A stretch of DNA of 64,000 nt from Streptomyces sp. NBC_00433 (GTDB lineage: Bacteria > Actinomycetota > Actinomycetes > Streptomycetales > Streptomycetaceae). Below the pieces are notes generated by a model, which saw only the letters and a program-made list of their open reading frames with translations, did not search any database and had not been told where the DNA came from. Below are positions 34,911-43,796 of this stretch, piece after piece. The stretch covers positions 8,799,501 through 8,863,500 of the forward strand of contig CP107926.1 of NCBI GenBank assembly GCA_036015235.1, given 5' to 3'. Position numbers and translations under genes: made by a program. Position 1 is the stretch's first letter, and each line of letters opens with the position of its first letter.

Positions 34911-36171
34911 GGGATACCTCTTCCTTGTGTACGGTCGGCAGCGGACCGACGTCGTCCCTGTTCACCGTGGTCGTGTCGTACTTGCCGAGGGCGCTGATGA
35001 GCATGCGCACCTCCAGGTCGAGACAGGCCGCCAGGCGCAGCAGTCCCCGCTGCGGATCCTCGTCGGCGGCGACGAGGGCCGCCCGGCCCAGGCCCACCGC
35101 ACGGGCTCCCAGGGCCAGACACTTCACCGCCCGCGTCCCCTCCCACACGCGCCCGCCCGCCAGCAGGCACCCGGGCCCCCGGCCGGCCGCGAGCAGGCAG
35201 TCGAACAGCGGCAGTCCCACGTGGTCGAGGAAAGCGCCGGGCGCCCAGCCGGTGCCTCCTTCGGCGCCGTCCACCGTGACGCTGTCCGCGCCGGCCTCCC
35301 AGGCCACGCGCGCGGCGGCGCCGACGTCCCGGCCGGGGTGGAGCTTCACCCACACCCGGGCGCGGGGGTAGTTGTTGCGCATCAGGTTGATCTGCTGGCG
35401 CAGGATCTCCTCGGTGTACGTGCCCGGACTGGAGGCGCGCAGCATCCGGCCGTCGCCGGGCATCGCCAGCAGCGCGTACTGCTCCTCGACCGCCGCTGCC
35501 GCGGCGGTGCCCAGCAGCGTCATCCCGCCCAGGCCCGGCTTCGCGCCCTGCCCGGTCTTCAGCTCGAAGGCCAGCCGGCCCTCCTCCAGGAACGGACGGG
35601 CCGCCGGATCGCTGTAGACCAGGTTCCACACCTCGGCGTCGGCGTCCTCGGTGCTCTGCTGCACCACGATCCCCCCGTGCCGCCCGTCGCTCTCCTGCCC
35701 GTATGCCTCGATCCGCGCCAGCAGCGCCTTCGCGGGCCGGCCGCCCAGGCGCCCGTAGCCGATGACCGGCACCACGTTCTCGCCGACGACCAGGGGGATC
35801 CCCAGCCGGCCCGCCTGCCTGCCCAGCGAGGTGCCCAGGTCGCCGCGGGCGGCCGCGGTCGACCCGAACGCCGAGACGTAGAAGGGGAGCCGGGAGGGGA
35901 AGCCGCCGATGACGGTCTCCAGGTCCACGTCCGACGGCATCGGCTCGCGCCCCAGGTCGATCAGCTTCTCCAGGCGCTGCTCCATGAACACCGGCGGAAG
36001 CAGCCGCAGCCGCTCCAGCGGGTCGTCGCCGCGCGCCGGCCCCGTCCAGCCGCTGCCGTAGAGCGTGCTGCCGTAGCCGTCCAGCGGGGGAAAGGCCGCC
36101 TCGATACCGGTGCGGGCGCGCTCGCGCACAGCGGCCTCCGGAAATCCTGGCGCGCGCAGCATGCCGTTCAT
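34888..36171 (-). CDS. Glutamate-synthase-like FMN-binding oxidoreductase
   Basis: This 427-residue protein matches the FMN-binding TIM-barrel domain of glutamate synthase: FELKTGQGAKPGLGGMTL, VWVKLHPGRDVG and GADSVTVDGAEGGTGWAP are the family FMN/substrate loops, and CLALGARAVGLGRAAL follows. The glutaminase domain and the typical Fe-S cysteine set of full GltB are missing, so it is a stand-alone FMN enzyme. In an NRPS operon it may oxidise or reduce an imine or amino-acid precursor. GGGAGG lies six bases before ATG 36171. It heads the minus-strand operon, opposite the alkylmalate synthase gene, with a 237-base shared promoter region. Confidence 0.85.
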   Translation of the reverse strand: MNGMLRAPGFPEAAVRERARTGIEAAFPPLDGYGSTLYGSGWTGPARGDDPLERLRLLPPVFMEQRLEKLIDLGREPMPSDVDLETVIGGFPSRLPFYVSAFGSTAAARGDLGTSLGRQAGRLGIPLVVGENVVPVIGYGRLGGRPAKALLARIEAYGQESDGRHGGIVVQQSTEDADAEVWNLVYSDPAARPFLEEGRLAFELKTGQGAKPGLGGMTLLGTAAAAAVEEQYALLAMPGDGRMLRASSPGTYTEEILRQQINLMRNNYPRARVWVKLHPGRDVGAAARVAWEAGADSVTVDGAEGGTGWAPGAFLDHVGLPLFDCLLAAGRGPGCLLAGGRVWEGTRAVKCLALGARAVGLGRAALVAADEDPQRGLLRLAACLDLEVRMLISALGKYDTTTVNRDDVGPLPTVHKEEVSHDASVRG

Positions 36172-36408
36172 CGGGGGCCTCCCGTAATGGAATGCGAGAT
36201 CCCGTCGCATCGGGTGGCACCAACGTAGCCCGGGGGCGGGCGGCGCCCGGAGCATCCGGCCGCAACTTCCTCTGAAAGAGGCCCAGGTGTCTCCCGCGGT
36301 GGTCTTTCTCCCCTCCGGGTGGAAGGAGTTGCACGCGAGAATGATTGACCGGAACTCCGCATCCATGGGTCGATGAGGGCATCTGGAAGGCCGCGAAAGG
36401 GGCTACCG

Positions 36409-37575
36409 ATGGAAGAACGTCGAGTTTCGATTTTCGACACCACTTTGAGGGACGGTGAGCAGGCGCCGCGCAATTCCATGACCCCGCAGCAGAAACTGGA
36501 ACTCGCGCTGCGGATCGAAGCCCTCGGAGTGGATGTCGTCGAGGCCGGATTCCCCGCCTCCTCGCCCTCGGAGGCCGAAGCGACGCGCCTCATCTCCCGC
36601 AACCTCACACGCGCTTGGTTCACCACCTTCTGCCGCGCCGTGCGCGCCGACATCGACTGCGCCGTGGCCGCGGGCGGCACCCGCCGGCACGAGGTGCAGA
36701 TCCTCGCCACCTCGAGCGAACTGCACCTGGAGCGGAAGCGCCGCATCTCCCGCAAGGAGTCGATCGACGAGATCACCGAATCCGTGCGGCACGCCCGCGG
36801 CTTGGGCGTGCCCCGCGTCTCGCTCGGCCTCGAAGACTCCTCGCGCGGCTCGGACAGCCTGCTGCGCGCCCAGATCGAGGCGGGCGCGGACGCGGGCATC
36901 ACCTGCGTCGTGGCGGCCGACACCTCGGGCTGCATGACGCCGCAGGAGTACGGCGAGATGATCGGCAAGGTCCGCTCCTGGGCCCCGCCGCACGTGAGCG
37001 TGTTCACCCACTGCCACGAGGACTTCGGGCTCTCCACCGCCAACACCCTGGCCGGGCTGCAGGCCGGGGCCGACGGCGTGCAGACCACGCTCGGCGGCAT
37101 CGGGGAGCGGGCCGGCAACGCGGCACTGGAGGAACTGGTCGCCATCCTGGCCTACAAGCACGCCTCGCTCGGCCTGTACACGGACATCGACACCAGCGCC
37201 ATGTACGCCGCCTACACGGCGCTGCGCCGCGTCATCGGACTCGACCAGCCGCGCAACAAGGCGATCTTCGGCGCATACGCCTTCGGCAGCGCCGCCGGGA
37301 TCCACCAGGCCGGGATCCTGCGGGACCCGTCCACCTACGAGTTCGTGGAGCCAGGGCGCTTCGGCCGGGAGCGCTCCATGCTCATCGCCCGCCACTCGGG
37401 CCGCGCGGTGCTGCGGCACCTGCTCGACACGATGGGCGTCGACCTCGGCGAGGACCAGGTGGAGGACCTGTACCGGCGGCACATCAGCGAGCGCACCGGG
37501 GGCGACTGCGAGGACATCTCCGTGCTGAGGCGGCGGCTCGCCGAGGAGTTGCTCACCGTCGGGGCGGGCCGCTGA
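36409..37575 (+). CDS. 2-Alkylmalate synthase (LeuA/homocitrate synthase-like)
   Basis: This 388-residue DRE-TIM enzyme has FDTTLRDGEQAP (9-20), the metal-binding HCHED (about 201-205) and the GGIGERAGNAALEE loop. It condenses acetyl-CoA with a 2-oxo acid to give a 2-alkylmalate. The C-terminal leucine-binding regulatory domain of housekeeping LeuA is absent, as in homocitrate synthases and in specialised pathway enzymes, so it should be free of leucine feedback. The 2-oxo acid is unknown; a branched or aromatic one is likely given the aminotransferase downstream. GAAAGGGG precedes ATG 36409; the in-frame ATG at 36373 lacks such a site. Confidence 0.9.
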   Translation: MEERRVSIFDTTLRDGEQAPRNSMTPQQKLELALRIEALGVDVVEAGFPASSPSEAEATRLISRNLTRAWFTTFCRAVRADIDCAVAAGGTRRHEVQILATSSELHLERKRRISRKESIDEITESVRHARGLGVPRVSLGLEDSSRGSDSLLRAQIEAGADAGITCVVAADTSGCMTPQEYGEMIGKVRSWAPPHVSVFTHCHEDFGLSTANTLAGLQAGADGVQTTLGGIGERAGNAALEELVAILAYKHASLGLYTDIDTSAMYAAYTALRRVIGLDQPRNKAIFGAYAFGSAAGIHQAGILRDPSTYEFVEPGRFGRERSMLIARHSGRAVLRHLLDTMGVDLGEDQVEDLYRRHISERTGGDCEDISVLRRRLAEELLTVGAGR

Positions 37576-37677
37576 GGCGGGCTCCGCCGCCTGCGGGAAG
37601 GGGCGGTGGGAAGCGGACGTGGCGGTCCGCTTCCCACCGCCCCCTCTGCCGCCCGACGGCGTCGGCCACCGCGGCGG

Positions 37678-38673
37678 TCAGTCGTCGATCAGGCCCCGCA
37701 CCCCGTCCTTCCAGCGGTCGGCGTAGCGGTCGGCCGCCGCGCGGTCGCGGAAGGCGTACGTCTTCAGCAGCCAGCGCGTGGCCGCCCGTTCGGCGTCGAG
37801 GATCTCGATGCGGTCCCTGCTGTGCAGACCGTCCTGGTTGGCGAACAGCAGCAGGTCCCCGTCGCGCATCCGGTGGCGCTGCTTGTCGGCGACCACCAGT
37901 GCGTTCTTCAGCGCCAGCAGCGCGTCCTTGGCCACGCCCGGTGCCTCGGGGACCACCGACGTCGTCGTCTCCAGGTAGCGGATCGAGTGGTCGCCCTCCA
38001 GGATCGGGTGTGCGCCGGAAGAGCGCTGGCTGCTGTTGGTGTCGCGTGAGAAGACGTCGAAGGACGTCGTGAAGTACGGCCGGCGCAGGATCCGCTGGTC
38101 CTGTTCCGACAGGTTGCGCAGCAGTTCGCGGCAGCCGACGAACGTCGTGTAGATGACCTCGTCCTGCGGGCAGCGCATGCCGAGCAGGGCGATGTGGTCC
38201 GCACGCGCCCAGTGCGCGGTGCGGTCGTTGTGGAAGGGCAGCTCGCTGTCGCTGAATCCCGTCTTCATGCCGCTGTACTTGTTGATCGCGATGACGTCGG
38301 TGAAGAAGTCGCCGTTGTTCCGGCTGCCGTACGCCATCAGCGGGGTGCCGGTCAGCCGGGCGATCAGGGCGAGGAACGCCTCACCGACGAAGGTCGTCTT
38401 CTTGCGGTACTTGTCCGCCACCGGATCGTCGAGGTCGAGTTCGGGCACGTGCGGGTCGACGGGGCAGTTCCGTATCACGTGTGCTTCGCTGCGCCCGCTG
38501 TGCCGGTCCTGCCGGATACGCGTGCACACCTCCACCAGGAACGGCGGAGCGGCCACCTGTGCCACGCCGGCGACGAATTCCTCGTGGTTCCGGTACGGAT
38601 TTCCCGGTACGGCCCCGAGCACGGCGAGGAGTTCGCCGTGCTGGGCCGGGGTGAGTACATGAATGGGTTCCAT
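37678..38673 (-). CDS. Fe(II)/2-oxoglutarate oxygenase (TauD/clavaminate synthase-like)
   Basis: This 331-residue protein has the iron ligands H-x-D in LPFHNDRTAHW (about His147 and Asp149) and a distal His in NQDGLHSRDR (about 283), followed by a basic region that binds 2-oxoglutarate. The layout agrees with the clavaminate synthase/asparagine oxygenase branch, which hydroxylates free or carrier-bound amino acids. Here it could hydroxylate a precursor or, more speculatively, an amide nitrogen. It lies alone on the minus strand between leuA-like and leuC-like genes, with 214 bases of divergent promoter to leuC. ATG 38673 has a closely spaced GAGGGA, and ATG 38754 is an in-frame alternative. 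Confidence 0.88.
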   Translation of the reverse strand: MEPIHVLTPAQHGELLAVLGAVPGNPYRNHEEFVAGVAQVAAPPFLVEVCTRIRQDRHSGRSEAHVIRNCPVDPHVPELDLDDPVADKYRKKTTFVGEAFLALIARLTGTPLMAYGSRNNGDFFTDVIAINKYSGMKTGFSDSELPFHNDRTAHWARADHIALLGMRCPQDEVIYTTFVGCRELLRNLSEQDQRILRRPYFTTSFDVFSRDTNSSQRSSGAHPILEGDHSIRYLETTTSVVPEAPGVAKDALLALKNALVVADKQRHRMRDGDLLLFANQDGLHSRDRIEILDAERAATRWLLKTYAFRDRAAADRYADRWKDGVRGLIDD

Positions 38674-38886
38674 TCCCTCATCGTCCGCCGGTGTTCCGCG
38701 CGAATCATCGGTCGACCGGCCGAGCGGACTCCACCCGGGGGCGAGTGAGTTCATCACGGCTGTCGATTCCGGTGCGCGCCCGGGGTGTTTCGATGAGTCG
38801 CAGCAAGCGACCGGGTGCCTCCTGCGCCGGAGGCACCGGGCGGGAACGCGCCGGACGAAGAGATCACGGATGCGGAGGTATCCGCC

Positions 38887-40266
38887 GTGGCACCCCAGAC
38901 ACTGGCCGCGAAGGTGTGGCGCGAGCACGTCGTGCGCCGTACCGGGGCCGGCAACGACCTCCTCTACATCGACCTCCACCTGCTGCACGAGGTGAACACC
39001 CCGCAGGCCTTCGCCGGGCTGCGGGCCGCCGGCCGCACGGTGCGCAGGCCCGACCTGACCGTGGGCACCGAGGACCACACCACCCCCACGACCGCGGTCG
39101 ACCGGGTCGACCCCGACGCCGCGCGGCGCCACCAGCGCCGCCTCATGGCACGCAACTGCGCGCAGTTCCGGATCCCGCTGCACCGGCTCGGCACCGCCTC
39201 GCAGGGCATCGTCCACGTCATCGGGCCCGAACTCGGCCTGGTGAGGCCCGGGATGACCGCCGTGTGCTGCGACTCGCACACCACCACCCTCGGCGCGTTC
39301 GGCGCCCTGGCCCTGGGGATCGGCACCAGCCAGGTGGAGCACGTCCTGGCCACCCAGACGCTGCCGCTGGCCCGGCCCCGGGACATGGCGGTGACCGTGA
39401 CCGGCACCCTGCCCGCGGGCAGCACCGCCAAGGACCTCGCACTGGCGGTGGTCAACCGGGTGGGCACCGGCGGCGCCCAGGGCCACATCGTGGAGTTCCG
39501 CGGGCCCGGCGTGCGGGCGCTGTCCATGGAGGGCCGGATGACGCTGTGCAACATGGCCGTCGAGATGAGCGCCAGGGCCGGGCTCGTCGCCCCCGACGAG
39601 GTCACGCGCGACTACCTGGCGCACACCGTGCCGCGCGACGCCGGGCGCTACGACGGCCTGGCGCTGCACGGCGACGACGGCGCGGTCTTCGACCGCGAGA
39701 TCGAGATCGACGGCACGCGCGTGCTGCCGCGGGTGTCGTGGGGCACCAACCCGGCGCAGAGCGTGCCGATGGACGGCCGGGTGCCCGACCCGTGCGACCT
39801 GTCCGACGAGGCCGAGGCCGCCGCCGCGCGCCGGGCACTGGACTACATGGGCCTCGCCCCGGGCACCGCCGTGCGGGACATCGCGGTCGACACCGTGTTC
39901 ATCGGGTCCTGCACCAACAGCCGCATCGAGGACCTGCGGGCCGCCGCCGTCGTCCTTGAGGGCCGCAGGGTCCGGGTCGACACCGTCGTCGTACCCGGCT
40001 CGGCACGCGTGCGCGAGGCGGCCGTGGCCGAGGGCCTGGACCGGGTCTTCGCCCTGGCCGGGGCCGACTTCCGTGCGGCGCCGGGCTGTTCGATGTGTGT
40101 CGGCCTGGGCGAGGACCGCCTCGGCGCCGGGGTGAGGTCCGCCTCCACCACCAACCGCAACTTCGAGGGCCGCCAGGGCGCCGGATCGCGTACCCACCTG
40201 GTCTCGCCGGCCGTCGCCGCGGCCACGGCCGTGCGCGGCCGGATCGCGGCACCCGGCGACCTGTGA
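38887..40266 (+). CDS. 3-Isopropylmalate dehydratase-like large subunit
   Basis: This 459-residue protein is an aconitase-family large subunit of LeuC length. It has the DSHTTTLGAFGALALGIGTS block and the iron-sulfur cysteines: one in GSCTNSRIEDL (about 340) and two in GCSMCVG (about 400-403). It should isomerise a 2-alkylmalate to the 3-alkylmalate together with the small subunit encoded next. GTG 38887 was chosen for the GGAGG nine bases upstream. It is 74 bases from the LeuD-like gene, and both lie in the biosynthetic arm rather than in a leucine operon. Confidence 0.92.
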   Translation: MAPQTLAAKVWREHVVRRTGAGNDLLYIDLHLLHEVNTPQAFAGLRAAGRTVRRPDLTVGTEDHTTPTTAVDRVDPDAARRHQRRLMARNCAQFRIPLHRLGTASQGIVHVIGPELGLVRPGMTAVCCDSHTTTLGAFGALALGIGTSQVEHVLATQTLPLARPRDMAVTVTGTLPAGSTAKDLALAVVNRVGTGGAQGHIVEFRGPGVRALSMEGRMTLCNMAVEMSARAGLVAPDEVTRDYLAHTVPRDAGRYDGLALHGDDGAVFDREIEIDGTRVLPRVSWGTNPAQSVPMDGRVPDPCDLSDEAEAAAARRALDYMGLAPGTAVRDIAVDTVFIGSCTNSRIEDLRAAAVVLEGRRVRVDTVVVPGSARVREAAVAEGLDRVFALAGADFRAAPGCSMCVGLGEDRLGAGVRSASTTNRNFEGRQGAGSRTHLVSPAVAAATAVRGRIAAPGDL

Positions 40267-40340
40267 GGGCCGTGCCGCCCCCCGCCCACTGCCCCGCCCA
40301 CTGCCCCGCCGCCGCAGACGACGATTGAGAGGAGACGCCC

Positions 40341-41393
40341 GTGACCGCGTCCGCGCCCCCTGCCCCCCGGTCCCCGGTCCCCGCGTCCGGCCCGTGCCCG
40401 CCCGCCACCGCCCACACCGGGACGGCGGTCCCTGTGCGCATCCGCGACGTGGACACCGACCAGATCATTCCCGCGCGGTTCTGCACGAACACCGAGCGGA
40501 CCGGCTTCGCCCGGGGCCTGTTCGCCGACCGGCGGGCCGAACCCGGCTTCGCCCTGGACGACCCCCGCCACCGCGGCGCCACCGTCCTGGTCGCCGCCGA
40601 GAACTTCGGCACCGGCTCCTCGCGCGAGGCCGCCGTCTGGGCGCTCGCCGACCACGGGATCCGCGCCGTCCTCTCGCCCCGCTTCGGCGACATCTTCCGC
40701 GCCAACGCCTGGCTCAACGGCCTGTACGCCGTCACCGTGCCGCAGGGCTTCGTGGACGCCCTGTGGCACGCCCTCGACGAGGACCCGGCCACCGAGGTCC
40801 GCATCGACCTGGGCGACCTCACCGTCACCGCCGCCGGGCTCGTCCAGCCCTTCGCCCTCGACGCCGACACCCGGATCCGGCTGCTGCGCGGCCAGGACGC
40901 CATCGGCGCCACCCTGCACCACGAGAACGACGTCCGCGCGTACGAGGAGCGCCGGGCGCCCACCCCGACGACCGCGGTGTGCTTGCCCGCCGCCGGTCCC
41001 CGCGGCGCGCGGCGCCGCCGTCGCGCCCAGGAGGAGACCGTGTCACCCGAGGAAGCCGTGCACGCCATGTACCGCCGCATCGACGAGGGCGACTTCGCCG
41101 GCTTCGCCGAACTGTTCGACGAGAACGCCGTCTACCACCGGCCCGGCGGCCCGCCCCTGGCCGGCCGCGACGCCATCGAGTCGTACTACCGCGAGAAGCG
41201 CACCATCGCCGACGGCACCCACACCCTGGCCCGGGTGCTCCTCAGCGACGGCGCCGTCGCCGTCGACGGCACTTTCAGCGGCCACCTCGCCGACGGCCGC
41301 GAACAGGCCCACCGCTTCGCGGAGATCTTCGAGCTCGCCCCCGGGGGGCTGTTCACCCGCCGGGACTCCTTCCTGTTCGTCTGCGACTTCTGA
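40341..41393 (+). CDS. LeuD-like isomerase small subunit fused to SnoaL-like domain
   Basis: Residues 25-215 are a LeuD small subunit: VDTDQIIPARFCTN, ENFGTGSSREAAVWAL and the FANAW-type segment FRANAWLNGLYAV. Residues 234-350 form a SnoaL/NTF2-like domain (EEAVHAMYRRIDEGDFAGFA, GRDAIESYYREKR). LeuD is normally about 200 residues and ends; here the frame stays open through a basic linker (PRGARRRRRAQEE). Immediately before the second domain lie AGGAGGAG (41029-41036) and GTG (41040), so the SnoaL-like part may also be made separately. The fusion may tie a dehydratase/isomerase-like step to the LeuCD reaction. Confidence 0.88.
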   Translation: MTASAPPAPRSPVPASGPCPPATAHTGTAVPVRIRDVDTDQIIPARFCTNTERTGFARGLFADRRAEPGFALDDPRHRGATVLVAAENFGTGSSREAAVWALADHGIRAVLSPRFGDIFRANAWLNGLYAVTVPQGFVDALWHALDEDPATEVRIDLGDLTVTAAGLVQPFALDADTRIRLLRGQDAIGATLHHENDVRAYEERRAPTPTTAVCLPAAGPRGARRRRRAQEETVSPEEAVHAMYRRIDEGDFAGFAELFDENAVYHRPGGPPLAGRDAIESYYREKRTIADGTHTLARVLLSDGAVAVDGTFSGHLADGREQAHRFAEIFELAPGGLFTRRDSFLFVCDF

Positions 41394-41442
41394 CCGCCAC
41401 CGCCCGCGGCTGCCCCGTCACCGAGCACGTGAGGACACCCAC

Positions 41443-42531
41443 ATGACCGTCAGCACCGCCGCACCCGCCACCGTGAGGGGCGAGGCCGGCATCGAGAAGG
41501 CAGAGATCGGCGACTTCACACCGCACATGGTGACCCTGCTGTGGACCGAGGACAACGGCTGGACCGGGCCCGCGCTCGGCCCGCACCAGAACCTGTCGGT
41601 GTCCCCCGCGAGCGCCGTGCTGCACTACGGCCAGTCGATCATCGAGGGCCTCAAGGCGCACCGCCAGCCCGACGGCTCCTTCGCGATCTTCCGGCCCCGC
41701 GACCACGCCCGCCGCTTCCGCGGCTCCGCCCGCCGCCTGTCCATGCCGGAGCTGCCGGAGGACCTCTTCGTCGACGCCCTGGAGCAACTGGTCGAGGCCA
41801 ACCGCGAGGCCGTGCCCGACCGGCCCGGACACAGCCTGTACCTGCGGCCTTTCATGTTCGCCTCGGAGGCCAACCTGGTGCCGCGCCCCGCCCGCGCCTA
41901 CACCGTGGTCCTCATCTCCTTCCTCATGGGCAGCTACCTCGGCCAGGACGCCGACGCGGTGACCGCGTGGATCTGCCGCGACTACCCCCGCGCCTTCCCC
42001 GGCGGCACCGGAAGCGCCAAGACCCCCGGCAACTACGCCCCCACCATGCCCGCCCAGCTCGCCGCGGGGCGGGCCGGCGCCCAGCAGGTCGTCTGGCTGG
42101 ACGCCAGGGAGAGCCGGTGGGTCGAGGAGATGGGCAGCGCCAACCTGTTCTTCGTACGCGGCCACGGCGCCGACCGCACCGTCGTCACCCCGCCGCTGAG
42201 CGGGACCTTCCTTCCCGGCATCACCCGCGACTCGGTCATCGCCGTCGCCACCGAGCTCGGCCACAGGGTCGTCCAGGAGCCCGTCGCGATCGACCGGTGG
42301 CGCGCCGGCTGCGAGTCGGGCCTGATCACCGAGACCTTCGGCTGCGGCACCGCCGCCGTCGTCACCGCCGTCGGCGGTGTCCGCGACGGCGGCGAGGAAT
42401 GGCGCATCGGCGACGGCACCCCCGGGCCGGTCGCCCGGGGCATCCGCGAGCGCCTGCGCGCCCACCAGCACGGGCTGGTCCCCGACATCCACCGCTGGCG
42501 GCACCCGGTGGGGGAGGGACGGCGAGGATGA
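41443..42531 (+). CDS. Branched-chain amino acid aminotransferase
   Basis: This 362-residue fold-type IV PLP enzyme has the catalytic Lys in GGTGSAKTPGNYA (about Lys193), SPASAVLHYGQSIIEGLKAH near the N-terminus, and the phosphate-binding loop TETFGCGTAAVV. It interconverts branched-chain amino acids and 2-oxo acids with glutamate. In this cluster it can either supply the 2-oxo acid for the alkylmalate synthase from leucine or valine, or aminate a pathway 2-oxo acid. It overlaps the next gene by ATGA. GTGAGGACACCCAC precedes ATG 41443. Confidence 0.92.
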   Translation: MTVSTAAPATVRGEAGIEKAEIGDFTPHMVTLLWTEDNGWTGPALGPHQNLSVSPASAVLHYGQSIIEGLKAHRQPDGSFAIFRPRDHARRFRGSARRLSMPELPEDLFVDALEQLVEANREAVPDRPGHSLYLRPFMFASEANLVPRPARAYTVVLISFLMGSYLGQDADAVTAWICRDYPRAFPGGTGSAKTPGNYAPTMPAQLAAGRAGAQQVVWLDARESRWVEEMGSANLFFVRGHGADRTVVTPPLSGTFLPGITRDSVIAVATELGHRVVQEPVAIDRWRAGCESGLITETFGCGTAAVVTAVGGVRDGGEEWRIGDGTPGPVARGIRERLRAHQHGLVPDIHRWRHPVGEGRRG

Positions 42532-43796
42532 CCACGACGACCGCACCGCTGCTGCCCGCACGCGTCGACGCCGGCCGGCTGCTGGCGAACCTGGAACGGC
42601 TGCGTGCCATCGGCGCCACCGGCCAGGGCGGCGTCACGCGCCGCGCGTTCAGCCGCGAGGACGTCAAAGGCCAGGAGCTCGTGGCCGGGCTCATGCGGGA
42701 GGCCGGCCTCGACGTGCACATCGACGCCGCCGCCAACCTGGTCGGCACCCGGCGCGGGCGCGACGGGACGGGGCGGCCCCTGGTCCTCGGCTCGCACCTG
42801 GACACCGTGCCCGGCGGCGGCGCCTACGACGGCGCCTACGGGGTGCTCGCGGCCGTCGAGGTCGCCCACACCCTGCACGAGCACGGCACAGTGCTGGACC
42901 GCCCGCTGTGCGTGATGGCGTTCAGCAACGAGGAGGGCACCACCGGCACCCCCGCCATGTTCGGCTCCCGCGCGGTCGCGGGCTGCCTGCGACCGGGCGA
43001 GCTGGACCTGGAGGTCGCCGGGCAGGACCGCTCGCTGGCCCAGGTCCTGGACGCGGCGGGGGGCGACAGCAGGCGCATCGCCGATGTGCGCCGGGACCCC
43101 GGCTCGGTGGCCGCCTACCTCGAACTGCACATCGAGCAGGGCCCGGTACTGGCCGGCTCCGGAACCGACATCGGGATCGTGGAGGGCATCTCAGGCCGCC
43201 TCACCGCCGAGGTCACCGTCCGGGGGCAGGCCAACCACGCGGGCACCACCCCCATGGCGGACCGCCACGACGCGCTCCTGGCCGCCGCCCGCCTGACCGT
43301 CGCCGTCCCCTCGCTGACCGGACCCGGCGGCGCCGTCCGCGTGGCCACCGTCGGCGACTGCCAGGTCTGGCCCGGGGCGTGGAACGTCGTCCCCGGCCGG
43401 GCCCGCCTGATCGTCGACCTGCGCGACATGTCCGAGGACAGCCTGCAGACCGGTCTCGACCGGCTGCGGGCCGAGGCGCGGGAGGTGGGGAGCACGACCG
43501 GCACCACCCTCGACGTCACCGAGGTCCAGCGGGTGAGCCCCACCCTGTGCGACCCGGACCGGCGGGCCGCCGTGCGCCGGGCGGCCGACGCCCTCGGCCT
43601 GTCCAGCGTCACCCTGCCCAGCGGCGCGGGCCACGACGCCCAGTGGATGGCACGTGTCGCCCCGACCGGAATGATCTTCGTGCCCAGCAAGGACGGCGCG
43701 AGCCACGCCCCCGACGAACACACCGCGCCCGCCGACCTCGTCCGCGGCGCGGGCGTGCTGCTCGGCTGCACCCTGCTGGAGGGAACCACGACATGA
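42528..43796 (+). CDS. M20-family N-carbamoyl amino acid hydrolase / ureidopropionase-like
   Basis: This 422-residue metallohydrolase has the two-metal site of the amidase branch: GSHLDTVPGGGAYDGAYGVL (His and bridging Asp), FSNEEG, LHIEQGPVL and ANHAGTTPM, SGAGHDAQ and the final SHAPDE. The family includes N-carbamoyl-L-amino acid amidohydrolase, beta-ureidopropionase and allantoate amidohydrolase, all of which cleave a ureido (carbamoyl-amine) group. Finding it inside an NRPS operon with ATGA overlaps on both sides implies a ureido or amide intermediate or a deprotection step. It is unlikely to be a salvage gene in this position. Confidence 0.9.
   Translation: MTTTTAPLLPARVDAGRLLANLERLRAIGATGQGGVTRRAFSREDVKGQELVAGLMREAGLDVHIDAAANLVGTRRGRDGTGRPLVLGSHLDTVPGGGAYDGAYGVLAAVEVAHTLHEHGTVLDRPLCVMAFSNEEGTTGTPAMFGSRAVAGCLRPGELDLEVAGQDRSLAQVLDAAGGDSRRIADVRRDPGSVAAYLELHIEQGPVLAGSGTDIGIVEGISGRLTAEVTVRGQANHAGTTPMADRHDALLAAARLTVAVPSLTGPGGAVRVATVGDCQVWPGAWNVVPGRARLIVDLRDMSEDSLQTGLDRLRAEAREVGSTTGTTLDVTEVQRVSPTLCDPDRRAAVRRAADALGLSSVTLPSGAGHDAQWMARVAPTGMIFVPSKDGASHAPDEHTAPADLVRGAGVLLGCTLLEGTTT

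Noticed and set aside
37678..40197. Full length of the minus-strand frame that holds the oxygenase
   Set aside because: The upstream 500 codons lie antisense to the LeuC gene and show no motif. The oxygenase start at 38673 gives the expected length.
36409..42531. Ordinary leucine biosynthesis operon
   Set aside because: The synthase has no regulatory domain, there is no LeuB, LeuD is a fusion, and the genes are interleaved with NRPS-coupled genes.
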